Source of the DNA: Olleya sediminilitoris
Lineage (GTDB): Bacteria; Bacteroidota; Bacteroidia; Flavobacteriales; Flavobacteriaceae
Assembly (NCBI RefSeq): GCF_016785945.1
Contig: NZ_JAEMEF010000003.1
Location: forward strand, 62,001-126,000
Direction of reading: 5' to 3'
DNA length: 64,000 nt
Below, piece by piece: positions 45,941 through 54,822 of this stretch. A program made the position numbers and the translations under genes. The stretch's first letter is position 1. Each line of letters starts with the position of its first letter. Under the pieces are notes generated by a model, which ran no database searches, had not been told where the DNA came from, and saw only the letters and a list, made by a program, of their open reading frames with translations.

Positions 45941-46993
45941 TTAACATGGTGTTGCTACCAAGTAAATATTAACTACATAATAATTGTCATCTGCTAAGTT
46001 TTGCACACGTACATAAATATATTGAAACTGTGATGTGTTTAAATACATTTGATCAGATGGTATAGCGTTTGTGTTATTTATCGCATCATCTTCAGTTTCA
46101 AAAAATATAAGATCTGTAATTGAATCATCTGTTTGAAGAATGTTATTAATACAGAAGTTATAATCGTCAAAGGTAAATTCGGCAACGTCTAAATTGTCTT
46201 CTAGTTCACATTCTTCAAAAAGAAAATTGGTACATAATGCATAATCATCATCACAGTACTGATGTATTACAAAAGATTTGTCACCATTTGTCAATTGTAT
46301 TGAATTAGAGTCTAGGTACTCAACTTTCCAGTCAAAGTTAAAATATTCGCCAACTTCTGCACTATTATTTAAACTAATGTTAATGTGTAATTCATTTTCA
46401 ATAAATAATGTAGTCCATGATCCAAAAAGTAATTGTTCATTATATGTAAATGCAGTAGACCCATTATCTTCATTAAATATAGCGCCTAAGTAAGGATTAT
46501 CTGTGTTTCTAGTGTATCCAACTTTCCAAACACAATTGTTTATTAATTGCAATACAGCTTCAGACTCAATAAGTTTAATATCTTCAATACATGCTTCAAT
46601 ATTTTCTTTTAGTTCTTCATTGTTGTTGATAGTAAAAGTAGTCCCATCTTCAAGTTGGGTTGTAATTGGGTAGCTTAAACTAATAGAATAATCTTCTTCA
46701 AGGTTATTTAAGTAGGTTAAAAATAAAGCGTCATTTTCAATTAAAGTAGTAGCCAATAATTGTAACTCAGGATTAAAAGTATACATTGTTATTGGATAAT
46801 TGAAATTTACGCATGTTGTTGGTAAGTCGCTTTCAGGATTATCTGTTATTCTTGCTAAATTGTTATAGAGTTCAGAATTAACAGCTATTGTTTCTTCTGC
46901 ACTGATATCAATTCCGCCAATTGGTTCGTTTTGGCAAGCAAAAAAAGAGATTAATAATGTGAAAGCAATTAATAGATTAATAGATTTTTTCAT
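45941..46993 (-). CDS. Lipoprotein of unknown function, upstream of ECF sigma gene
   Basis: The 350-residue product has a lipoprotein signal (LLISFFAC, Cys20) followed by QNEPIGG. It is acidic, with many Asn, Asp, Glu and Leu residues. A second Cys set (ENNC..., YCDDDYALC, FEECELED) recurs through the middle and could form disulfides. I do not recognise the family. It is first in a likely operon with the ECF sigma factor and barrel fusion, and could be the sensor, the target or a regulon member. Confidence 0.75.
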   Translation of the reverse strand: MKKSINLLIAFTLLISFFACQNEPIGGIDISAEETIAVNSELYNNLARITDNPESDLPTTCVNFNYPITMYTFNPELQLLATTLIENDALFLTYLNNLEEDYSISLSYPITTQLEDGTTFTINNNEELKENIEACIEDIKLIESEAVLQLINNCVWKVGYTRNTDNPYLGAIFNEDNGSTAFTYNEQLLFGSWTTLFIENELHINISLNNSAEVGEYFNFDWKVEYLDSNSIQLTNGDKSFVIHQYCDDDYALCTNFLFEECELEDNLDVAEFTFDDYNFCINNILQTDDSITDLIFFETEDDAINNTNAIPSDQMYLNTSQFQYIYVRVQNLADDNYYVVNIYLVATPC

Positions 46994-47014
46994 GATTTTA
47001 GCTTTTTGTCTTTA

Positions 47015-47044
47015 CCTATAGTCTGTAAAAGTCAAAAAGGTTGC
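47015..47044 (-). promoter_or_regulatory. Candidate ECF-type promoter before the lipoprotein gene
   Basis: The minus strand shows GCAACC, a 17-base spacer and CTATAGG, ending 21 bases before the ATG. An AAC-containing -35 element is common for ECF sigma factors, and no TAnnTTTG box is present here. It may be the site at which the operon's own sigma factor acts. Confidence 0.35.
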
Positions 47045-47054
47045 GTCAAATCAT

Positions 47055-47088
47055 AAAAAAAACCTCAATTTAAGTTGAGGTTTTTTTA
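47055..47088 (-). terminator. Terminator of the proCBA operon
   Basis: AAAAAAACCTCAA and TTGAGGTTTTTTT form a stem around a short loop, with flanking A- and T-runs. It lies 41 bases after the proA stop on the minus strand. Confidence 0.9.
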
Positions 47089-47128
47089 TTTATTCAATGT
47101 TAAAGATAATTTAAGTTTACTTTTTTTA

Positions 47129-48328
47129 TTAAACTCTAACTTGGCCATCACCAAAAACATAATACTTATTGGTTACCAGTTGTTTTAGTCCCAATGGTCC
47201 TCTATGATGCAGTTTGTCTGTACTTATGGCTAACTCTGCACCAACACCCATTTGTCCTCCATCAGTAAATCTTGTTGAGGCATTATGGTATACTGCAGCA
47301 CTATCAACTTGATTCATGAACTGTAAAGCTTCATTGTTGTTTTCGGTTATGATTGCTGCCGAATGTTTTCCGGAATGTGTGTTAATCATTTTGATAGCTT
47401 CGTCTAAATCTGAAACTTCTCCTATAAGTAATTTTCTAGCTAAAAATTCCTCATTCCAAACATTAGCTTCTGTTATTTTTTTTGTTGAATTTAAAATTTT
47501 GTTAACCTTATTGTCAGACATTACAGTAACTTTATGTTGCTCTAATTTTTGTTGAAGCATTTCTAATTTTAACTCATATTCTGGTATGTTTTTATTAATT
47601 AAAACTTTATCTAAAGCATTACATCCAGAGATTTTATCAGTCTTTGCGTTTATAATAACACCTACAGCTTTACTCCAATCAGCCTGTTCTGACACATATA
47701 AAAAGTTATTACCTCTACCACTAACTAAAACAGCACACGTAGCATGTGTTTTTACAAAATTAATCAAGCGCTCACCACCTCTTGGCACAATTAGATCTAA
47801 TTGTTCAGTAGGATTTTTTAAAAAGGCTTGTGTTTCGTCTCTTTTTAAGTGTAATAATTTAATCCAGTCTTTAGATAATCCATTGTACTCTAAAGCCTTG
47901 TGCCAACATTTTTCTAATATTAGATTGCTATTTAATGCTTCTTTACCTCCTTTTAATAAAATCTTATTATTGGCTTTAAAGGCTAAGACAGAAGCTTCAA
48001 TAGTAACATCAGGTCTAGATTCGTAAATAATTAAAATGGTACCAAAAGGTGCAGTTGTATTAACAACATTAAGTTGGTTTTTAAGCGTTAAGTTAGATAG
48101 CTCTTTTCCAACAGGATCTTCTTGGTTTAAAACTGCCTTGACAGCTTCAATCATTTCATTTACTTTTTTGTTGTTTACAATTAAACGATCAAATAAAGCT
48201 TGATCTTCTTTATTAAAAGCGTCCAAATCTTTTTTGTTTGCAGCAATAATATTTTCTCGTTCATTGTCTAAAATCTGTAACATAGATTTTAAAACATTGT
48301 TTTTAGTATCTGTATTTAAAAGTTTCAT
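47129..48328 (-). CDS. proA: Glutamate-5-semialdehyde dehydrogenase (gamma-glutamyl phosphate reductase)
   Basis: ProA reduces glutamyl 5-phosphate to glutamate semialdehyde in proline synthesis, using NADPH. The 399-residue protein has APFGTILIIYESRPDVT, LKGGKEA, IVPRGGERLI, the catalytic Cys in SGCNALDKVLI, and TRFTDGGQMGVGAELAIST near the end. It is the last gene of the proC-proB-proA operon, 15 bases after proB. Confidence 0.96.
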   Translation of the reverse strand: MKLLNTDTKNNVLKSMLQILDNERENIIAANKKDLDAFNKEDQALFDRLIVNNKKVNEMIEAVKAVLNQEDPVGKELSNLTLKNQLNVVNTTAPFGTILIIYESRPDVTIEASVLAFKANNKILLKGGKEALNSNLILEKCWHKALEYNGLSKDWIKLLHLKRDETQAFLKNPTEQLDLIVPRGGERLINFVKTHATCAVLVSGRGNNFLYVSEQADWSKAVGVIINAKTDKISGCNALDKVLINKNIPEYELKLEMLQQKLEQHKVTVMSDNKVNKILNSTKKITEANVWNEEFLARKLLIGEVSDLDEAIKMINTHSGKHSAAIITENNNEALQFMNQVDSAAVYHNASTRFTDGGQMGVGAELAISTDKLHHRGPLGLKQLVTNKYYVFGDGQVRV

Positions 48329-48343
48329 TGTTGTGTATTTTAA

Positions 48344-49123
48344 TTAGGCACAAATAAATTTTGTGCCAATTTGTTTATTATTTATAATGTCTACCATAAC
48401 ATTTTTGCGTTTACCATTAGCAATATATGTTGGTATGTTTTTACGTGCTGTCACCTTTGCAATTCTTAATTTTGAAGCCATTCCACCACGACCTTCACCT
48501 TCTTTTTTATTTGAAGCACAAACATATTTTTCGACATTTTCATTGGTTTTAACTTCGTGTAACTTAACAGAGTCTTCGTCATCTGGATGTCCTGTATATA
48601 ATCCGTCTGTGTCTGATAAAATAATTAGCCTATCAGCATCAATCAATTCTGCAACAAGACTAGCTAACTCATCATTATCTGTAAACATGGACATGGTTAA
48701 TGATACAGCATCATCTTCGTTAGCGATAGGTGTTATACCTTCGGACAGTAAACCTTCATAACAATTAATCATGTTTTCTCTGTATTTACCTAAGTCAAAA
48801 TCTCGTTTTGTGGCTAATACTTGTGCGCAACGCATTCCGTAATCATGAAAAATACTATAATAATGTCTCATCATTCTGGGTTGACCTACAGAGGAGTAGA
48901 CTTGACGTCGTATTGAAGAGTCTTCAATTTTTGTGTTTCCTAAAATTTCTTTTCCAGCTATTGCTGAACCTGAGGATACTAAAACGACTTTGATATCACG
49001 TTCATACAGTACAGCAATTTGTCTTACTAATTCCCTTAATACTGGTCCTAATATTCTATTATCTTTATTTGTTAGCACATTGGTACCTACTTTTACAACC
49101 ACGCGCTTAATGTCATCTTCCAT
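48344..49123 (-). CDS. proB: Glutamate 5-kinase without PUA domain
   Basis: ProB phosphorylates glutamate in the first step of proline synthesis. The 259-residue protein consists only of the amino-acid kinase domain: VVVKVGTNVLT, VSSGSAIAGKEIL, ANEDDAVS, FTDNDELASLVAELI, LSDTDGLYTG and EGRGGMASKL. The C-terminal PUA domain of the E. coli enzyme (367 residues) is missing. In other short ProB enzymes this lowers or changes proline feedback. It lies between proC and proA. Confidence 0.95.
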   Translation of the reverse strand: MEDDIKRVVVKVGTNVLTNKDNRILGPVLRELVRQIAVLYERDIKVVLVSSGSAIAGKEILGNTKIEDSSIRRQVYSSVGQPRMMRHYYSIFHDYGMRCAQVLATKRDFDLGKYRENMINCYEGLLSEGITPIANEDDAVSLTMSMFTDNDELASLVAELIDADRLIILSDTDGLYTGHPDDEDSVKLHEVKTNENVEKYVCASNKKEGEGRGGMASKLRIAKVTARKNIPTYIANGKRKNVMVDIINNKQIGTKFICA

Positions 49124-49124
49124 T

Positions 49125-49931
49125 TTATTTTTCTTTTCCTAATTCTACAGCTCTATCAAAAGCAGCATATGCAGCATCTTGAATAAGTTGTTTTACATTA
49201 TTATCTTCCATACTATCTATTGCAGCTTGAGTTGTTCCGCCTTTAGAGGCGACTTTGTCGATCCATTTTTCTGGAGAGATATCATTTTGACTAAATAATT
49301 CAATTGCACCTTCAAAAGTGTTACTTACAAGTACTTTAGAGTCGTATTCTGAAAAGCCCATTTTTAAAGCAGCTTCAAGCATAGATTGCATAAAATAAAA
49401 AACATAAGCAGGACCACTACCAGAAATTCCTGTAGAGGCATCAATAAAATTTTCGCTACTTACCTCAATAGATGTACCTGTTGTGTCTAATAAATGTCTG
49501 ATCATTAGTAACTCTACTTTAGATACTGAAGTATCTCCTGTATATGAAGTCACACCTTTACCAACTTTAGCAGGTAAATTAGGCATGGTTCTAATCACTT
49601 TTTTTATGCCTAATCCTTTTTGAATGGACTTTATTGTGACACCTGCCATTAAAGACACAAAAATTTGTTCTGTATTTACTAAATTGATCATTTCTGTAAA
49701 TAGGTCTTCACAGTGGTATGGTTTTACTGCTAAAAAAATAATGTCTGCTTGTGGTAAACAGTCCTGTAATGATGTGTAAACATTAAATTTTGGTTCTTGT
49801 CTTAATGTTTCAATTTTTTTAGGATCGGTATCAAATATTCTTAATTTGTGTTTGTTTAATAATGAAGAATTTATCATTCCTTCAGAATAAGTTAAACCCA
49901 TGTTTCCGGCTCCTATTACTAATACTTTCAT
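49125..49931 (-). CDS. proC: Pyrroline-5-carboxylate reductase
   Basis: ProC makes the last step to proline, reducing pyrroline-5-carboxylate. The 268-residue protein has the N-terminal Rossmann GAGNMGLTYSEGMI, LAVKPYH, MPNLPAKVGKGVT, GISGSGPAYVFYFMQ and KVASKGGTTQAAI. It is the first gene of the operon, with one base between its stop and the proB start. A perfect 20-bp hairpin lies about 120 bases upstream. Confidence 0.96.
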   Translation of the reverse strand: MKVLVIGAGNMGLTYSEGMINSSLLNKHKLRIFDTDPKKIETLRQEPKFNVYTSLQDCLPQADIIFLAVKPYHCEDLFTEMINLVNTEQIFVSLMAGVTIKSIQKGLGIKKVIRTMPNLPAKVGKGVTSYTGDTSVSKVELLMIRHLLDTTGTSIEVSSENFIDASTGISGSGPAYVFYFMQSMLEAALKMGFSEYDSKVLVSNTFEGAIELFSQNDISPEKWIDKVASKGGTTQAAIDSMEDNNVKQLIQDAAYAAFDRAVELGKEK

Positions 49932-50053
49932 AATGTGTTTTAATTAATAAATTAACTGTCAGTACTATAATAGCATCAATTACTATGCGATAGTGCCAAA
50001 GTGAAAGATTGATTTAAATAAATTTGATATTTTTAAGAATTTACGATCATAAT

Positions 50054-50104
50054 TATCAAATTATAGATTTAGTCTTCATATGTAACTAAATCTATAATTT
50101 GATA
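50054..50104. repeat. Perfect 20-bp inverted repeat with 11-base loop
   Basis: Positions 50054-50073 and 50085-50104 are exact reverse complements, beginning TATCAAATTATAG. The loop is CTTCATATGTA. No T-run follows on either strand, so a normal terminator is unlikely. It lies between proC and the glycosyltransferase gene. Confidence 0.9.
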
Positions 50105-50173
50105 AAAACTAGTTACTAGGTAATTGTGACAGTCTGTCGGTGACAATTTTGTAATTACGTGTTGTTTTTAATA

Positions 50174-50202
50174 AAAACACCTCTGTTTAAACAGAGGTGT
50201 TT
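50174..50202 (-). terminator. Terminator of the glycosyltransferase gene
   Basis: AAACACCTCTGTTTAAACAGAGGTGTTT is a perfect palindrome split as AAACACCTCTGTT/AACAGAGGTGTTT; on the minus strand a T-rich tract follows. It lies 28 bases after the gene's stop. Confidence 0.85.
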
Positions 50203-50229
50203 GATACTATTTTTGATTTTTTTTATCAA

Positions 50230-51633
50230 TTAACGAGTTAACCAACCTCTTTTATTTGCTGTTGCAATAGCATAAGGTGTTATCCAAAATAATCCAAATG
50301 TGTAAAGAATACTATATGAATATGCCCAAAACCCTTGAGTAGATTTATGACGATTCGTATAAAATATTAATGAAAACGTTGATAAAAATAATATACTAAC
50401 TAAAGTAGATCCAAAAAATAGTAAAGGATGCACTAAAACAAAAAATAACATAAACAGCATAAAAGGGAAGCTCATTATAAGTTCTGCAAATTGACTTACA
50501 AATAAAAGTCTAGTTCCTGTTTTATTACCTTCTCTAAAATCTGTAAATACGTATTTTGCCATCTCCAAACTTTCTCTAACATTACTTCTTCCCCAACGAA
50601 TAAACATTTTATATAGTCCTAAATATTCTTCAGGAACATTTGTATAGGCAACAGCATTACTTTGGAAAAGTACATGTTCGCCTTGTTTTAAAATCATGTT
50701 TGTCATCGCTCTATCCTCTCCAATATCTGAAGGTTGTCCCATAAATTTTTGCTCAATCCATTCCGGTAAACATTTAAAGACAGCACTTCGTCTGTAAGCA
50801 GCTAATGCTCCAGGAGTACATAATACCGAGTTTAAATTACTTTCGGCAGATCTAACAAATTCAAAACTCATTACAAAACTAACGTCCAGCATTTTAGGAA
50901 GCATTTCTTTTTTATTATTTAATACTCTAATGTTTCCTGCGACAGCACCACATTTTTCGTCAACTATAAATGGACTAACTAAGTTTTTTAAAGTGTCTTC
51001 AGTAACTATAGAGTCACTATCAACTGTAACAAAAATATCTCCTGTTCCTAAATTAAAACCTCTGTATAGTGCGTGTCTTTTACCTTTGTTTTTGGGTTGT
51101 TTATAAATTTCTAATGTATCACCAAGTTGTTTTTTTGCATCTTTAATCCAATCCCAAGTATCATCAAGACTTCCATCATCAATTGCTAATAACTGTATTT
51201 TTTCTTTTGGGTAGTTACTTTTTGATAAGCTTATTAATGTTTCCCAGACTTGTTTACCTTCATTATAAGCAGGAACAATGACTGTACATGTTGGTAATTC
51301 ATTATCAGATACTGAAGCAATAGGCTTGTATTTATAGAAATTATAGGCAGTGTATGCAAAAAATAATACTTTATAAAAAAATAAAAAGGAAGCAATTGTA
51401 ATAAAAGTTAATCCAATGGCTGATTGTGCTTGCATTGCATTAAATACTTCAAAGTCATTATGAAATACAGAAAAGAAGTATAAACCCAACATGATTAATA
51501 GAAAAGTACTTAAAAGAACCATTTTGTTTTGAGACGTTGATACGTTTTCAGAACCATTAAATTTTTGAAAATACTGTGTTAGTTTTTCTTTAAATGTTTT
51601 TTTTGAATTTGTATTAGCGTAATTTGTATTCAT
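50230..51633 (-). CDS. Membrane GT2 glycosyltransferase, hyaluronan/chitin synthase-like
   Basis: The 467-residue protein has two N-terminal helices (about 40-60 and 72-95), a GT-A domain and three or four C-terminal helices. The catalytic marks of processive GT2 synthases are present: VPAYNEG, AIDDGSLDDTW, VDSDS, GEDRAMTN and RWGRS (the QxxRW-like motif with Arg-Trp). This resembles NodC, hyaluronan synthase and poly-GlcNAc synthases, which polymerise and export a glycan through the same chain. No other polysaccharide gene is nearby, so product and export partners are unknown. Confidence 0.85.
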   Translation of the reverse strand: MNTNYANTNSKKTFKEKLTQYFQKFNGSENVSTSQNKMVLLSTFLLIMLGLYFFSVFHNDFEVFNAMQAQSAIGLTFITIASFLFFYKVLFFAYTAYNFYKYKPIASVSDNELPTCTVIVPAYNEGKQVWETLISLSKSNYPKEKIQLLAIDDGSLDDTWDWIKDAKKQLGDTLEIYKQPKNKGKRHALYRGFNLGTGDIFVTVDSDSIVTEDTLKNLVSPFIVDEKCGAVAGNIRVLNNKKEMLPKMLDVSFVMSFEFVRSAESNLNSVLCTPGALAAYRRSAVFKCLPEWIEQKFMGQPSDIGEDRAMTNMILKQGEHVLFQSNAVAYTNVPEEYLGLYKMFIRWGRSNVRESLEMAKYVFTDFREGNKTGTRLLFVSQFAELIMSFPFMLFMLFFVLVHPLLFFGSTLVSILFLSTFSLIFYTNRHKSTQGFWAYSYSILYTFGLFWITPYAIATANKRGWLTR

Positions 51634-51778
51634 ATAAATATTTAATATTTAGTTGATGTTTACAAGTGTTACGTCACATTAGTAACGTTTGGATGTTTGT
51701 TGCGGTCTATTTAAGAAAACTTTATAATTAGCTGTTTAATTTTATTGTATTAGCGATTATTGATATAAATTTTTAGCA

Positions 51779-51811
51779 TAAAAAAAGCTCAACAGTATGT
51801 TGAGCTTTTAA
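51779..51811 (-). terminator. Terminator of pnp
   Basis: AAAAGCTCAACA and TGTTGAGCTTTT form a stem around GTA, with a T-run on the minus strand. It lies 24 bases after the pnp stop. Confidence 0.9.
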
Positions 51812-51834
51812 ATTTATTTTGAGTTTAAAAAGAA

Positions 51835-54087
51835 TTAGTCTTCTTTTTTTGTGTCTCTAGGTTTACGATCATCACGTCTGTTATCACGTCCACGATTATC
51901 TCTTCCTCTATTATCACGTCCACCAGAACGTTTATCATCTCTTGGTGGTCTTTCTACAAAACCTTCTGGTTTTGGTAAAATAGCTTTTCTAGATACTTTT
52001 TCTTTACGTGTACGTTTGTCTACGCCAAAGTATTTTACATCAAAAACGTCTCCCATGTTGACTACATCAGATACATTTTCTGTACGTTCCCAAGCTAATT
52101 CAGATACGTGTAATAAAACCTCATTTCCAGGAGCTTCAACATACTCAACCACAGCTCCAAAATCTAACATTTTGATAACCTTAACTTCGTATACGCTTCC
52201 TACTTCAGGCTTAAATAATAATGAGTCTATTTTTGCTAAAACAGCATCAATACCTTTATTACCAACTCCTAATATTTCAACAATACCTTCTTCTGTAACT
52301 GGATCCTCGTTAATAACGATTGTAGTTTCAGTTTCTTTTTGCATTTCTTGAATCACTTTTCCTCCAGGTCCAATTAAAGCACCAATAAACTCGTTAGGTA
52401 TACGTCTTGTAACCATTTTTGGAGCATGTCCTTTAACGTCACTTGCAGGTGTGTCAATAGTATCTGTTATTTTTCCTAAAATATGTAAACGACCATCACG
52501 AGCTTGTTTTAATGCATTCACTAAAATTTCGTATGATAATCCTTTAACTTTAATATCCATTTGACAAGCAGTAATTCCGTCTGCTGTACCTGTAACTTTA
52601 AAGTCCATATCTCCTAAGTGATCTTCATCACCTAATATATCAGATAATACTGCGTATTTACCAGATTCTACATCTGTAATTAAACCCATTGCAATACCAG
52701 AAACTGGTTTTTTAAGTTTAACACCAGCGTCCATAAGTGCCATAGTTCCTGCACAAACGGTTGCCATAGATGATGACCCGTTAGATTCTAAAATTTCTGA
52801 TACAACACGTACTGTATAAGGACAGTCTGCTGGTACCATATTTTTTAATGCTCGTTGTGCTAAATTACCATGACCAACTTCACGTCTAGAAGTCCCTCTT
52901 AAAGGTCTTGCTTCTCCTGTTGAAAAAGGAGGGAAGTTGTAGTGTAAGTAAAAACGCTCTTCACCTTCATAAGAAGCCATGTCTATTTGGTTAGCTTCTC
53001 TTGAGGTTCCTAAAGTTACTGTTGCTAATGCTTGAGTTTCTCCACGAGTAAATACAGAAGACCCATGTGTTGATGGTAAGTAGTCTACTTCACACCAGAT
53101 TGGTCTAATTTCGTCAGTTTTACGTCCATCTAAACGTAAACCTTCGTCTAATGTTAAGTTACGTATTGCAGCTTTTTCTGCTTTAGCGTAATATTTTGAT
53201 ACTAAATCTCCATAATCTGCTAATTCTTCTTCACTAAAAGTTGCTTTTATTTCTTCTTTAATTTCAGAAAAAGCATTGCTTCTTTCTTTTTTTGAAGATC
53301 CAGCTTTGGCTACAGCATATACTTTATCATATGCTAAATCGTAAATCTTTTTTGCTAAATCATCATCAGAACGTTCAGCATCATATTCACGTGTTTCTTT
53401 TTTACCAAAAGCTTCAGCTAATTTTACTTGAGCAGCACATTGTACTTTAATAGCTTCATGAGCAAATTTAATTGCTTCAGCCATTTCTTCTTCAGATATT
53501 TCTAGCATCTCACCTTCAACCATCATTACTGAGTCAGCAGAAGCACCAATCATCATATCAAGATCAGATTCTTCTAATTGCGCACGTGTTGGGTTGATGA
53601 TAAACTCACCATTAATACGACCAACTCTAGCTTCAGAGATTGGGGTTTCAAATGGTACGTCAGATAATTGAATTGCAGCAGATGCAGCTAATCCAGCCAT
53701 AGCGTCAGGCATCACATTTTCGTCATGAGACATTAACTGAATCATTACTTGTGTTTCTGCATGGTAATCTTTTGGGAATAATGGACGTAAAACACGGTCT
53801 ACAAGACGCATTGTTAATACTTCTCCATCACTTGGTCTTGCTTCTCTTTTGAAGAAACCTCCAGGATAACGTCCTGCTGCAGCAAATTTTTCGCGATAAT
53901 CTACCGTTAGTGGTAAAAAGTCTACGTCGCTTTGCTTGTAGTTAGAAACTAATGTACATAATAACATACAGTTTCCTGATTGTACAACAACAGATCCATG
54001 TGCCTGTTTTGCTAATTTTCCGGTTTCGATAGAGATTTCTCTTCCGTCACCAAGGTCTATGACCTCTTTAAAAACTTTTGGAATCAT
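51835..54087 (-). CDS. pnp: Polynucleotide phosphorylase
   Basis: PNPase is a 3'-5' phosphorolytic exoribonuclease of RNA decay. The 750-residue protein has two RNase PH domains (about 1-235 and 320-550), a KH domain with [18 protein letters not shown] (about 560-620) and an S1 domain (about 625-700, [19 protein letters not shown]). Visible active-site segments include [13 protein letters not shown] and the second-domain [18 protein letters not shown]-terminal tail of about 40 residues is rich in Arg, Asp and Gly, with GRDNR repeats, and is disordered. It lies downstream of rpsO, a widely conserved order. Confidence 0.97.
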   Translation of the reverse strand: MIPKVFKEVIDLGDGREISIETGKLAKQAHGSVVVQSGNCMLLCTLVSNYKQSDVDFLPLTVDYREKFAAAGRYPGGFFKREARPSDGEVLTMRLVDRVLRPLFPKDYHAETQVMIQLMSHDENVMPDAMAGLAASAAIQLSDVPFETPISEARVGRINGEFIINPTRAQLEESDLDMMIGASADSVMMVEGEMLEISEEEMAEAIKFAHEAIKVQCAAQVKLAEAFGKKETREYDAERSDDDLAKKIYDLAYDKVYAVAKAGSSKKERSNAFSEIKEEIKATFSEEELADYGDLVSKYYAKAEKAAIRNLTLDEGLRLDGRKTDEIRPIWCEVDYLPSTHGSSVFTRGETQALATVTLGTSREANQIDMASYEGEERFYLHYNFPPFSTGEARPLRGTSRREVGHGNLAQRALKNMVPADCPYTVRVVSEILESNGSSSMATVCAGTMALMDAGVKLKKPVSGIAMGLITDVESGKYAVLSDILGDEDHLGDMDFKVTGTADGITACQMDIKVKGLSYEILVNALKQARDGRLHILGKITDTIDTPASDVKGHAPKMVTRRIPNEFIGALIGPGGKVIQEMQKETETTIVINEDPVTEEGIVEILGVGNKGIDAVLAKIDSLLFKPEVGSVYEVKVIKMLDFGAVVEYVEAPGNEVLLHVSELAWERTENVSDVVNMGDVFDVKYFGVDKRTRKEKVSRKAILPKPEGFVERPPRDDKRSGGRDNRGRDNRGRDNRRDDRKPRDTKKED

Positions 54088-54223
54088 AAATTTTTTTAAT
54101 TCTAATTAAACAATGGTCGTTGTGTTGTGTGTGGTAGTAGTAGTTGTGATGACCAATGAAAAACTGTAATTAGCTTCTTCTATATTGGAGTTTAGACTCT
54201 TCCAAATCGAGTTATGATATAAC

Positions 54224-54253
54224 AAAAAACCACGCTGAAAAGCGTGGTCTTTT
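54224..54253 (-). terminator. Terminator of rpsO
   Basis: ACCACGCT and AGCGTGGT form a stem around GAAA; the minus strand continues in a T-run. It lies 9 bases after the rpsO stop and separates rpsO from pnp. Confidence 0.88.
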
Positions 54254-54261
54254 TATTTAGA

Positions 54262-54531
54262 TTATTTTCTTAATCCTAATTCTTTAACAATTGCACGATA
54301 TCTTAAGATATCCTTTTTAGTTAAGTAGTCTAATAATGAACGACGTTTACCTACTAATTTTACAAGTGAACGCTCAGTGTTATAATCCTTACGGTTTTTC
54401 TTTAAGTGTTCTGTTAAGTGGTTAATTCTGTAAGTGAATAAAGCAATTTGCCCTTCAGCAGTACCTGTGTCTTGAGCGTTTTTACCATGTTTAGCAAAAA
54501 TCTCTTCCTTTTCTTTTTGATCTAAATACAT
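54262..54531 (-). CDS. rpsO: 30S ribosomal protein S15
   Basis: S15 binds 16S rRNA early in assembly of the small subunit. I use the ATG at 54531 (MYLDQKEKEEIFAKHG), giving 89 residues, the standard length. The frame could open at 54588, but those 19 extra codons overlap a leader hairpin and a promoter -7 box at 54586-54593. Family marks include TGTAEGQIALFTYRINHLTEHLK and GKRRSLLDYL. The leader may serve autoregulation, as known for S15 in other bacteria. Confidence 0.97.
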   Translation of the reverse strand: MYLDQKEKEEIFAKHGKNAQDTGTAEGQIALFTYRINHLTEHLKKNRKDYNTERSLVKLVGKRRSLLDYLTKKDILRYRAIVKELGLRK

Positions 54532-54563
54532 TCTAATATTATTGTAAATGATTGTTATGTACA

Positions 54564-54580
54564 CGAAAGCCTTTCTTTCG
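54564..54580 (-). promoter_or_regulatory. Leader hairpin of rpsO
   Basis: CGAAAG and CTTTCG form a perfect 6-bp stem around CCTTT in the 5' untranslated region of rpsO. S15 represses its own mRNA in several bacteria by binding leader structures, so this hairpin is a candidate. The similarity to known S15 sites is not proven. Confidence 0.35.
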
Positions 54581-54585
54581 AGCTG

Positions 54586-54615
54586 CAAATATAGTTATTT
54601 TTATTAAATGGCAAA
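54586..54615 (-). promoter_or_regulatory. Full Bacteroidota promoter of rpsO
   Basis: On the minus strand TTTG (54615-54612) is followed after 18 bases by TATATTTG (54593-54586), a full match to the TTTG/TAnnTTTG consensus. The leader to the ATG at 54531 is about 50 bases. Confidence 0.8.
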
Positions 54616-54822
54616 CATTTGATTTAATTTATAAATAGGGTGTAATTATAATTTAAATGTATTGTTAAACATAATTTAACAAAGCAAGAATTTGTTAATG
54701 TATATAGTATTTTCTTACAGTTAGTTGTGATTTTTTTTAACTATTTTTATACTTCTTATGACGTTTTGGTTGCTTTTTAAAGTAAGAGGTCATATATTTA
54801 TTGCGCTATAAATCAATTTTGT

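Larger units (their letters stand above)
49932..50229. other. Intergenic region with several dyads upstream of proC
   Basis: This 298-base gap contains a perfect 20-bp stem (50054-50104), a compact dyad AATTGT...ACAATT around GACAGTCTGTC (50122-50148), and the GT2 gene terminator (50174-50201). I see no full Bacteroidota promoter, though CCAAAGTGA at 49997-50005 resembles a -7 box with one mismatch on the minus strand. No coding capacity is evident. Confidence 0.6.

Noticed and set aside
47586-48026. Long plus-strand frame opposite proA (146 codons)
   Set aside because: proA is clear on the minus strand with full family motifs; the opposite frame is a shadow.
51660-51700. GTTAC...GTAAC dyad before the glycosyltransferase gene
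   Set aside because: The arms are only five bases with a 9-base loop, which is expected by chance in AT-rich DNA.
51851-52351. Plus-strand frame opposite the 3' end of pnp (166 codons)
   Set aside because: It is rich in Leu, Ser and Arg because of the Arg/Asp repeat of PNPase on the other strand; no family is seen.
54532-54588. N-terminal extension of S15
   Set aside because: Standard S15 length begins at 54531, and the segment holds the leader hairpin and part of the promoter.
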